The notes under the pieces are model-generated. The model saw nothing but the letters and a program-made list of their open reading frames with translations. It was not told the origin of the DNA and made no database searches. A stretch of DNA of 64,000 bases from Hofstenia miamia (Eukaryota; Xenacoelomorpha; Acoela; Hofsteniidae): assembly GCA_900660155.1 (NCBI GenBank), contig CABFPE010000765.1, positions 46,826-110,825 of the forward strand, read 5' to 3'. Below, in pieces: positions 22,970 to 36,200 of the stretch. A program made the position numbers and the translations under genes. Every line of letters begins with the position of its first letter. Position 1 is the first letter of the stretch.

Positions 22970-25900
22970 CTAAAAATAAATAGTGATCTACGTGTTAGAA
23001 ACCAGAAAGATATTGCTAGTAAATATTCAACAAATTGGATGCTCCGGCAGAAACCTAGCTAGCCGCAATTGCAGTTTAATCCAAAGAATTAGTTTAAAAG
23101 ACTTAAAATATTTCTTCAACAAAATCCTCAAATGATCGGAATTGGCGCAGACCCCACGGGTCAGCTCAATCCACTTATGCTCTGATTTTAAACTTACCAG
23201 ACTTAATTTTAATTTTAAGAGGTAATATTTAATTGGACGGAAATTGACGTATTTTAAAACATTAACGAACAGCATAAAACATTAATAATAAAAAACTAGT
23301 TAAATAATGATTTATTTATGTTCTAAGCTCCATGATTATTCACTAAAGGTTAATACAAATATAACGAATAAGTACTTACGCAAGTTGTAAGAATCATTGG
23401 AAATCACATTAGCTGCAGAAAGTTGTACCATTGCAGCTGGCTTGTGTGAATAGCCAGATTTATTGTTTGCAGACATAGAAGATGTTGATACCACTACACT
23501 AGGGCGAGCTGCATTTAAACTTTGAATGACTTTTGTGGCGGGAATGGTAAATGACTCAGCTAAAACAGGTTTATTGAACTATGTGAAAATTAAATGTAAA
23601 ACTAGCTGGTACAAAATTATACAGTAATGAAAGCATTATCTATTCAGATTGATCCTTGCAAGGCAGTTTAATTTTTGAAGTTTACTTGCTACGTAACGCT
23701 AAGGTTATGTGCACGGGCTTGCCTATTTTCGTTCACAACAAAGAATTAGCGTCCTTGTTCTGAAATTCCTCAAATGTTTATCAATCAAATGAACAGTGAT
23801 AAAATAATTTCCTTGTAGTTTCTAACGGATATTGCTAGTGCCCTGCGGGTTTATGAACCAATATGTTTGCCAATAGAAGTTTTTAGAGAGCACAGTAGTT
23901 CGAAAGACATTTAACAAATTTTATCTCAAATCTATCCGCTATATTAAGAGAAGCAGTAAAATCTGCAGTGTACAAAGTTGAACACGTGCACTGGATGATT
24001 TGTAAGACTAAAATTAATGAGAGCGTTAAAACCCAAATTAATGCTAAATGAGGGGTCAAAATCAACATATTTTGTAACTATATTTAATCTTAAGAAGGCT
24101 TTCGTCTTTTTAAAAGAAAAACCCGTTTTGCACATTTTTTCGAGACTGAGATTAGGAAATTTGGAAATTGTGAGCCATAGACATATCTAATGCTGAAACT
24201 TTCTAATAAAGCTTACTTCTGTGGCTGAAATAGTTAAAAAGATTGCCAATATTTTCTTGAGAATTCCGAATTTTTAAAAAAGATTTAATGTCTCTCTATA
24301 CATTATGTTCATGTAATTATAAGGTTTCGATTACACGGAAGCAACAACGAACTTTAGCTGTTCCTGTGCATGTGGATAGATCCCCCAAACCCATAGACCG
24401 TGGCGTGTGCAAAATACCAAAGCGTGGTGTTTTCAGAATGTATATATGTTTATCAGTTATTGAGATATAAGCATTTAAATTTTTCTTCAAGAACCATAAA
24501 ATATTTCACATTTCTGAACAGCCTAAGGTTACATAAAAGGCCATAACATCTCTCCAAATATCCTGTTTTAGAGTTACAAACCCTCCTTGTTCAATCTATT
24601 GAACAAACCGAATCATCACGAATGATTACAAAAAACAAAGCATAAAAGGAACTTTCGTGTCAATAATAAAAACATTGTGTTCCACAAACACCAATGAAAC
24701 GAATTGAATGAATCATAATTAAAGTAAATGTGTTTCTTAGATGCATTACACATTAAGCGAAATTAGGCTATCTAATAGTAATTTAAGATAATATGCTGTG
24801 TTGCCAATTCTACGAATGAATTATTGTAAACGGTCCTAAATCTACAATAATAGTGCTTGTCGAAACTGCAAAAAATGCAATGGATTTGTTCATGAAATTT
24901 GAAGTTCACAAGAAAGAACCACAAACATTTGTTATTGCTATTGGCAAATATATTGACGCAAATTCATAATTATACAAAAATGAAACTGATGCATCCAGAT
25001 AGGCGCGGAGGTTCTTATCTATTTAAGAAGAATCTATCTTTACAATAATCCCTACATATTGGGTAGCTCAAGTCACTGTACACAATCTGAACATCATTAG
25101 CACTATAAATGGTTGCGTTTGGTACTGCTTTTTAAAACATGATCAAACCCACTTAGAAATAGTAAATTTAATCACTATTAGTTTTGATAAATGGTTTGAA
25201 AATCTTACAACTTCGGCTGAGAGTAACTATTGTTGCCCTCGAATGACTGGAAGTGGTGTTAATAATAAAGGCAGTGGAACCACTTTGTTGCTGCGGAAGA
25301 GCAAACATATTCTTTCGAAGAAGATCACATTCTTCATCTGCTTCGCCCTCACTAGTCACTGGATCTTCTTCTGGGGCAGGAAGAGAATTCTGTGAAATTG
25401 ACTCATCAAAACACTAAAATAGTACTAAATTTAGCAAATATATAGTAGGATTACGATGGTTTTAGTCAATTCTCTCAAATATAAGACATTCATAAAATAT
25501 ATTTTTTCAAGATTACCTATTATATAAGTCAATACTGATATCAGTTGAGCTCAAAGCAAATATATGGTAGTTGCAAATTTGCATAAATGACAAATAACAT
25601 TTAGGCAGCAAGCAAGAATCCATTTATATCACAATATGATTATGCAATTCGCAAGCTGTAGAAAGTTGTTGCAATGCATCGACATTTGGAAAAAAGTAAG
25701 CATTGCTCTACGGTAGAATATAATAAATGCTATTTCAAAGTGATATTATAGAGCTATTATATACTGAGTAGTATTTTCAAAAAAAACGAACATAAAATCT
25801 AATGATGATGTAGCCGGTTTCTATTCTAGCTATGAATAAGAAGATAGTGAACCATAACATCTGTTATAAACTAATGATAAGTGACAATTCTGCAAAGTTT

Positions 25901-27197
25901 AAAATAGGTGATCATATTACGCCATCATTGGATAGGATTAATGCGAATCGCAAGGCCACATTAACAACAATTTAACAAATGAATTCAAGTTGGGATTCGC
26001 TGAAAAATCTGACATGTAGACAAATATTTAAAATTATGGTATACAATTTTTAACATTATTTTTTGGTGACAGTGGTGAAAAATGTTACTGTTGAAACAGA
26101 TAAAATCGAGTCAAATACTAACCAAAATAAACTATTTACAATGAGGCGTGTACATTCATTATTGGCTTCCAAAATCAGATAATAATAAGAGCAAATAGCT
26201 TGATCTGAATCTTGAGACAGATGCATGGCATACGGCTCTCTTATATAAATGTTTGTGCTTGAAAAGTACTATGGGGCTAGGACTCCATTAATGAAAAAGT
26301 TCCAATAGATGAATTACTACTAATTCAAAATCTGATGTCACATGAAAACAAATCTATTGCAAAAGAAGCTCTAAAAATGTTCGAAGACTTATGCAACTGC
26401 ATTGGTCAATTGCTTTATATAATTTGTAATATTTCTAGGAAAATAGGTTTTTTAGCAAACAGTAATGACAATAACTGTATCAATTGAAAAAACAGTCAAA
26501 CCCACTATCAATTATCCGTTATTTTTTTCACATGTAAAACAGTTGATTGTGTTTAACTTCTTTGAGATTCAGCTTGATGAAACGACGGACGTCACCAACT
26601 TAGCCCAACTTTGCGTCTATGTAGGTTATGTACACGACAAGCTTCTGGAAGATGAATTTTTGTTTTGCAAAACCCTCAGCACCAAGACAACAGCAAAGCA
26701 AATATTTGACAAAGTGGACAGTTTCTTTGTGGCGCATGATATGAACTGGAAACATGTTTTTGGCGGTTGACCGACGGTGCTCCAGCGATGCTCGCCTGTC
26801 TCTCCGGTTTCCAGACGTTAGTGAAGGAGAAGTCCCGAGAAGCTATTGATATACACTGCACCATTTATCTTCAAACACTGATGGTGAAAACTATGCCTGA
26901 TGAACTGAAACTTGTTCTGAATGAAGTTATGAAAGCAGAGAACTTCATTAAAGCGAACGCAATGAACTCTCGCCTGTTTGCTGAGTTATGCAAAGAGAGT
27001 GATTCTGAATTTGAAACTCCTTTGCTGCACTTACGCGTGAGATGGCTGTCAAAGGGACATTCCGACTAAATGATTTCGAAAAACATCTTCCGGAGTTACT
27101 CTTATTCTAGAATTATTACATGCATAGAAAATTTCATAAGAGTATTTTTAACTGTTTTTCTGGTTACACTTCTTCCTTCAAAACATTTTTATATGAA

Positions 27198-27246
<49 letters not shown>

Positions 27247-30200
27247 CTGTCTAAAGCGTGTTTTATGCTATTTCCTGGAAACTTTTTAAAATTCCTGGAG
27301 TTCCCAATTTTTTCTTACAATTTACAACAGATTCATTTAGCCTATCAAATTAACACAACTTTAGATTTACACACTACATTTTCACTGACAAAGCAATATC
27401 ATTATAGTTTGAAATATGGTCCACGGTAGTGAAATTTCACCAACAAAGCGTGCTCAAATTCATATCTTGTACGAGGAGGGATACAACTATCGCACTATAG
27501 CTGTTAGAATGGGCGTATCAGTATCTTCAATATCTAGAAGTGTTACTCGCTATCAGCAACTGCAAAATTTTTCCTCTCGCAAGCAGTCTGGAAGACCAAA
27601 AGTGACAACCCTCAGATTGACCGTCTCATTCACCGTTACGTCGTCAATCAACCATTCTCTTCATCTTTTGAAGTCAAAGCAAATCTAGGTGCAGTAGTGC
27701 AGAATGTATCAACACGCATAATTAGGCGTCGTTGAATACTACCTTTGAACTTCCATCGTGCAAACCGGCAGCCAAACCCCGATTTTCTTCAAAGAACATT
27801 CTAGACCGGTTGTGCTTCTGCAGGCGATACCAACACTACACCTCTGAGATATGGCATCAAGTAATGTTTAGTGACGAATCAAGATTTTTCAGTTTACATC
27901 ATACCGGCCACACAATCGACGACCAAGAACCCAAAGAACTGCGAATGGGCGTGCTGGTCTGCATTTTGTTCCTCACAAAAAGACAGTCACATTCAAGGAA
28001 TACCTCAAAATAATTCAGGAGAAAGTTCCCATGTTCATGCAGCTTCGCGGAACATCTGTACTATAACAAGATGGTGCTCCTTGCCACAGCACCAAAGTTG
28101 TGAAACAGTGGATTGCATCACAAGACTTTCAGCTGCTTGAGAACGGGCTGGGAAACTCCCCAGACCTCAACGTCATAGAAAATTGCTGGCATCACATCAA
28201 AAACTGTCTGAGGAAGCGCCAATGCACATCACTCGACGATCTGAAGGAGCAAATTAAAGTGGTGTGGTACACAGAGACTACTGATGATTACTNAATTATT
28301 TTGAAATTTCATTCTGCCTATATATCTTATAATTTTTGCAAACGGAAAATTGCAAAAAAGCTCTTCACAATGAATTTTATATGTTTATGAGATCTAAGAG
28401 AGCATAATAATGAATAATATTTTACTTGCAAGCATTAGCTCATATATTATTTATGATTAAGAGTAAATCAGATGTCACTAGTGGTCCACCAGTGGTCCAC
28501 TGGTGGCTATGAGTGGCTGAAATTGCTACTACTGCCACTACTTATCCCACCAGTGGTCCACTGGTGGGAACTGGTGGCCGCTATGCCACTCATTCCCCAC
28601 CAGTGGACCACTGGTGGTGGCTACATGGGAAGATAAAGATACCTATTCGAGTTCAAGAATATTGATGATATAAAAGCAAACACGCTACTCAAGGACTCAA
28701 TAGGCCTTTCTTTATTAAAAGCATGTGCTATTTATATAATTGTTATATATATATATATATATATATAAATCAATGCATTTCAATGTGAACCCTAACATGT
28801 CCCAACCCAGCCGCCATTTTTCATCCGTTAACCAAAAGACATCATTCAACATAGTAGGTTTAATTTCCTCCACTGTGGCTGTAATCCGTTGTTTAAGCCG
28901 TTGAAGAGTGTTTATCTTCACCTGATACACCTTTACTTTAATTTAAGTCACAAGGTTCTCCAAATAGTGCTTTGGGAAAGACCAAGCTCCCTACTCAGTC
29001 TCCTGGTAGATGCGGTAGGGCTACGAGTTAAGGCCTGTCTTAACTACACGATTTTATCGGGCCGACTTTGTCGGGAATTTGTGGAATGTAAACTTGCTCC
29101 GTCTTAACTACACGATCGTGTAGTTAAGACGGAAATTTTTTCCATTCACCCAAATTTTTTGTTGGGTGTTCTAAACACCCAATTTTTACTAATTTATATA
29201 ATGAAATCAATAAAAATAGATTATATAACTTTAATTATTAAAAAATAATATTTTTAAGCATTGAATAACATTAATTGAAAAATTCTTAAATAACTCCATG
29301 TTTTATATACAAAATTAAATTTCTTTTTCGCGCTTGGTGAATTACATTATAGCGTATTAAAACAAACAAAGAATTTAATTTTAAATCCACCACTTGTCAA
29401 TAATTACCGTTGAACTTACAATCTCATTATCGTTGGTAACATACGCGATAGGTTTTACACATGACATTATTATTTCGAGCACCGCGTTTTCTGAAATCAT
29501 ATATTTAATAGATGCTGTAATCTTATAAAGTCCCTTGATGTGATGCGGAAACAATTGAATTTCTACTCAGCTTTCTCCAATCCAAATTATTCTTAAAATG
29601 TGGGTATTTAAGTCACAACTAACAATTTGAAAGTTTTAACAATTATATAAATCAAAATAAGCATCAGCTAAACATGCTAATGAAACAAGAAAATATTAAT
29701 GTAATTTTTAGGTAGTAGTTCAAACTAGCCATTAAAACAAACAAACATGTATTTTCTCACGAGTTCAATAGCCTTTATGTACCACGAAAAATCATTGTTT
29801 TGTAATAAGAAATATTTTTCCAAATATTATTTCAAAGTGTTTAATGGTGTTAATTTGGCGGGTAAATAAATGCTGTTATATTCGTATTGAGTGCACTGCT
29901 TTCAACTCATGATAATAAACGCGATGACTTTTATCAGTTGTGATTGAATCATGACCTTTTTTAGAAATCATGAACTGTTTAGTTAAGCACTGCGCAGTCT
30001 ATTAAAATTATTATTAGGCTTGGATATGACCTCAATATTTTTAATGACTTTTTGAGAGACATGTTCTCCTTGCTCTTCCCTTGCTAAATCAATGATGCTA
30101 TTTAAAAAACAATAAAAAATTTTGAGATTAAATTCAGCATCAGTTATATATTTTAATGTATACATTTAAAAATTCGGGCCGATTTAGTTGGGTAGTTAAG

Positions 30201-33200
30201 ACAAAACCATCCGACAAAGTCGAGCCGATTAAATCGTGCAGTTAAGACGCCTTCCACAAATTCCGAGCAAAGTCGGGTGACAAAGTTGGAGCTGCGCCTT
30301 AACTACACGATTTAATCGGCCCGAGTAAATCGTGTAGTTAAGACAGGCCTTTACAGCGTTACGCTTTGCACAGTGTCTGCTGATGAGGAAGGCATTCCTG
30401 AACGATGCTAATCTTCTACACTACCAGTTCGCTTGAATTTATTCACCAAATCCTTGATGGTTCTTCTGCTTGGACCATCTTTATTAAATTTTCAGGAGAA
30501 TTCCTCCTGTACTCATTCTTATGTTAATCCCCTCAGACAGGTACAAATGATGGCTGTGCTTTCCTCTATAGTAAGCATTACATCATCTTATCTGAAAGAA
30601 ATATCAATTTATCAATTATTTTAATGAAATGAGAAGGGACACCCTATATATATATATATATATAGACCTGCATTTTGAAAAAATTAGCATAGAAATTAGC
30701 ATAGATATTAGTGTTTAAAATAAGAAAGTGAAATTTTTTATACATATATTAACGAGGACTGATATAAAATATTAAAATTATATCCACAATACGATTATTT
30801 TAATAAAAATACAAGCACTAGTACATGTACATACATATAAACATAAACATAATTATGAGCTATCTCGTTACAGCAGACAGATTCCCAACATTGAATTTGA
30901 GTCAAACTAATTCAAGAGATTTGTCAGACTCGCACATGATTAGTTTGAAATTGATGAAAAGACAAACATATAATACAGCAATTTTCATTCGCAAATGAAA
31001 GGGTAGATTCGAGCGTAACAAAAAAGGAACAGGAGAATATTTGAGGATGCGTAAAATAACAGTCAAAACTTAAAACCTCATTGCGTATATCTTGTGAATA
31101 ATCTTAAATGAATTTTATATTTTAAGAAGTGCAGATTCTACACCACTAATAATTCATGTACGCAAATGAAGTACAGCATGCATCCGATGAGACAGGCATT
31201 TCAAGACAATTGCTTAAAGTGCATTCAAATCACAACACATTTACACAACTAATAACAATGAAATACCTTGAAATTCAAAGGAGCTTTCTTAAGGAAGCAG
31301 AAAAATCAGTATAAACAGATAGCTAAACTAAGAGAGCATTCCGTGCCAATGGAAATACATTTATACCTATCTCTTTTATAAATCAAAATTATAATAATTT
31401 AAACGCTTTCTGTATTCAAATATTATTATAAATTTAAAGCCTAAGAACAAATTTAAAATAAGAAAATCTAAACTGTTCATAACATGGCTGTGATAAACTA
31501 AAAATACAAAGTTATTTCTTATACAGGAAAAAATTCTGCATGCAAAGTAAATTTAGTCGTATACATGTATGAAAATCTAAAAGTGCTCATTTATATTAAC
31601 CCTTATCAAATGCCGAATGCCAAAACTCAACATTGGTAATGTATTGCCCAAAAATTAATTATCTATGCCACATATTGTAATTTTAACGTAATTTTTGCAA
31701 ATAAAGAAACATATAACGGTAGCATATTTCAATTTCGATAAGTTTCGGCATCACCTGAACGTCCATTTCAATAGCAAATCTCAGTATGTTCAGATTAACT
31801 TGTTATTAATGGATAAAATTATTTAGTTCTAATCAATAAACTAAGAGAAACTTACAATTACATTGTATCAGACAATATTTTAAAATGAGGTTTGAATATA
31901 CACAACCTCAACCTCAATAGATGTAGAAATGTTTCTCATTAAAAGTAGTGAATTTTAACTAAAATACTTACTTGACCCATAACTGCCATCGAAGTTTGTC
32001 CAGTTGCTTGTGCTACTCGGTGTTCAATCAAATAGAACATGTATTCATCATATAAAAGTCTGATTAAATGGAATGATCCGAAACTTGCAGCACTTCTTAG
32101 GGTTAAATCACGAATTACCATAGAACTAAACAAACAATATGAAATTCTAACACGTTAAAAGCCACTGATGTTCAAAATAATCGCGACTTGAATATTGATA
32201 TTAGCTGAAATAAATTCAAATGAATTCTTAGGAAAGAATCTTTCCAGCTTTTAATGCTAATTATTTGTTCGCACCTATAGAAAGACCATTTCAAAAGAAA
32301 TTGTCTCGCAGCACGCTGAAAAGCATCTCCTTCAAGATATGGACTTAAAACTTGATTCACTACGTTCTCAAGCCAAAGAGCCCATTGTTCGAGTGACTGC
32401 TGATTCTGAAGTGTTCGCTTGAAATCATGTTCAATATGCCGTATAAGCTTATCATCACAGCCGCACACCCAAGAAGCCTGATCCTAAAATATTCAAGTGG
32501 AATACAAGATGACAACATTGACAATATTATTTCACTTGTACGGAATTCAAATTACCTGCACATTGCTGAAATCAACACGATTCAAATCAGTAAGCATTTG
32601 GTTTATCTGTGAAGTATTCTGAAGAACAGCCCTAGCTGCTTGTGCCAAATGATTTAAAGACGTATACCTTCTCAAAGTCTGAGCGAACGCTGACACTGTG
32701 GAAACCTAAAGAAAATAAATCTTTCACAAAATTTTCAAATCCTAAATTCCATTTTATCATTCAATAAATTATTCAAAATTGGATACGAACCAAACCCACA
32801 CAATTACTATTTTGAAAACGATTTGAATCATTTTATCCATTACGTAATTGTTACAAATACTAAGATAACTTAATCGAAAAAATAACAATTTAAAGATGAC
32901 AATCACAAACAAATAGCTAATTTATCAAAAGCTAACAAATAGCAACAAATATTGAGACATACATTTATTAATATTACGTGCAAGTCAATTTCCAGTTGGA
33001 ACCACATATTCACACAAAGCAATGTATCAAAAATTCAAACCTTCACTTTCTTCAATTGCTCAGCACAACCCTTTAACGTGGTACACATCCAGCCCTCTAA
33101 ATTTTTAGCAAAGTTTCTAATCGCTTGAGTTAGAGGTGAGGGAATGGGACGCAGAACATCAGGAATTAAAAATTCAACAAGAGCCTGATATAGAAGTTGA

Positions 33201-36200
33201 TCACAATGTTTCATGTATTCCAAAACTTGAGGAAATTGGCAAATAATGAAGAACTTCTCCTTAGGTAGGCGACTTTCGAGTTCAATGAGATTCCTAAAAA
33301 AATATTATTGCAAAAATTGCGCAAAATTGTTACCGTTCTTTTTGTTCAAGAGAATTTTCATTTTGAATATTATTTCTAAAAAAGCCTTGCCAAACAGCTT
33401 CTAAGCTCATCAGTTGAAGTCCAGAAATAATTTCCATTATTGTCTAAAAATGAATAGTGAAAATAAATATCACCTTAGTAGACATTTTGCCTAACTAGCA
33501 GGAAATTAAACTAGTTAATTTAAAGAATACCTCGCAATGCTCCCGATAGAGCAGCTGAAATTCAACAAGATGCTCTCGAACAATTCCCTCTGGTAAAAAT
33601 CCAGTAAACTCCAAAGATGCAAACTGTGGTAATTGATGACAGTCACCAAGATATTGCTGGTAATGTGATACATTTTGAGAAATTGCTCTTAAATCTGCAT
33701 TTGGACCCGAAGATGATGATCCCGTTGATGTGGATTGCGGATGAACTATATTATCAGTTCTGTCAAATAAATTCATAGGAGGTTGCTTGTATATTCGCCT
33801 AAACCGATATTTGTAGGAAAAAAAACATATTTCAATAATTCTTACGGTCTATTATGTGTAAGTGGCTGTTGTCGCATTGGGGCCGTATGAATAAAGTCAT
33901 CGTGAAAATTCATTAATGGAGAGCCTGGTTTAATACGTAATCCATAGTAATGGTACTTTGAATTTCCTCTGGTTCCAAGTCGTCGAGTTTTTAAACCCAA
34001 AAAGACAGAACGTATTAGTTTGCCAAAAGATGCAGCATTTACTGGTTCAAGACGATTATCTTTGCAATGGCGCATATAATGTCGATATAATGTACAACGT
34101 GGTAAACTCACTCCTTCTGCAGTTTCATAATTGTCGAGCAACCACTGAACCTAAACAATAAATGTTCTGGCAGCAATAATAACTGAATTTGAAATTTTAA
34201 TGCAATTAAAGTATGGTAATGAAAGCCAATTGCAAGTTTTTATACCAAAGTCTAGATTTTAACCACAAAACAATTCCCGAATTCGACATTACTTACTTTT
34301 TCAATAACATTTGGTTCACTGAGACTCGCTTTGGGACTTGCTTCGAAAGTGATGTACATGAGTATGCATTAACCAAACAAAAATATATATACACATTCCA
34401 AAAAAGGATGAGAATCGATTCAAAAAATTAATGAATTAATGCCCGCATTGATTCTCTTAAGAAACAAGAAATTCCCGGAAATTAGGATACTGATCAACCT
34501 CTATCACTTAAGTAATCCAGAAATGAAGATCAATGTTCACTTGCATACAACAATTTTAACGATTCATGCAAATTGTAAGAAAAATCGCTTATAAGCAATC
34601 ACAGTTAAAAGAAACGACATAAAGTAGACTTACTGTAATAGGTGACGCCCTAGTAGTGTGAGTTATAGGTGTACCTTCGGCATCCATTGTGCTGTTTTGA
34701 ACTAGAAATGTATTTCCAGACTGAGCAACAATTTGACGCGGTTGGCCAGCACCAGAAGCAACATGAACAAGTCCATCATGGTTTTGATGATAATAATAAG
34801 TTGCCCCATTGCTATTTGAGACTACATTATTATCACCAATGCTATTGACTTGCCTCTGTGTAGCTGGTGTAGAAGTTTGAGTAGAATAAGTATGAGTAGC
34901 CGATCTAAACGTGAATAAGGATGTAAGTAATATTAAAACTATTTTATCAGTTATAATCATGGCGTTCTTCACGCCATTGTTATAATACATAAAACATTGA
35001 CACGGATTAAATTGAATTGAAATTTCCATTGATATATTATATTCAAGGTTTTAGCGCAAAAATGTCGGTATCTTAATATATGAAAAATAGAATTTGAAAA
35101 AATATAAAACAAATTCAAATTTGATTTAGTTATTGTATTTTGTATAATTTTCGATAAATGCTGTTTCAGTACACAATAAATAAAAATTAGTCATGTGGTG
35201 CAAATGTATACTATTTTGTATTACGCCCGAACAGAACGTATGATAAAAAGTTTCTGACTTAATATTATTTTGTATAAAATTATGTGGTAAAAAATTACTT
35301 GATGAAAAAGTAAAGAACAAAATAAATAAGACAAAATTTTTTCAATTTTAAAATAGCATAATGAAAATATTGCTAGGTATAAACATTAATGCAAAATATT
35401 CATTAAAATATACTTACGAATTGTTGCCGAAAACTGCTTGCAGTACAGCAGCAGCAGCTTGCTCAGGATTTTCGTCTGTAATATATTGAATAGTATTACC
35501 ACTAATACCATGTTCCTTTTGTGAACTTATCGTGATCGGTTTATTGTCATCTAATAATGAAAAGTAACATACGTTTTGCAAATACTAGAAACTACCTGAT
35601 ATCACAAATTGATGGTTGTTAATAGACGACAAGTTTGCACCGGACATTTTCGAAATGGTCGGACCTTGCAATTCAACAGTAGTACTTCCCAATTGAAGAC
35701 CTTGTTTTTGTAAAACTTGAACAGTTTGCTAAATTTAAACAATGTTAACATCTTCACAATACCAAACCTGAGTAACACTAAATTGTTCAATTTTTTACCG
35801 AGTAATATTTATGAGATTAGGGAAAGGCCATGCAATTACATAAGAAGCACTTAACTGTTAACATCAAATACGTTTCATTTAGGCAAAGGGCAAGTTAAAT
35901 GACACCAATAGTAGTTAGTGTGACACGAATATGTGCATGCACATTGAAAGTGCGAAATTGCATTGTTGTTAGATTGCTCTGAGCAGAATAATATTACCTA
36001 GAAAATTAAAATAACAGAGTATGAAAATGAGAACTAATTAATAAATTCTATGTAAATAATTTTTGAGAACGATAAAGAAAATAGGATTTAACATCGGAAC
36101 TGGTTCTTATCACCCTAGAAATATTAGCACCTTGATTGCATGATGAAAATAGTTTATCCAATTAGTGCTTATATAAATAAATCGGAATTTGAAAGGCGAT

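Noticed and set aside
24288-24470. 60-codon frame in RFX intron 12
   Set aside because: No motif and no flanking splice evidence; likely chance.
28293-28293. Ambiguous base n
   Set aside because: A single uncertain call; noted as a sequence-quality point, no biological meaning.
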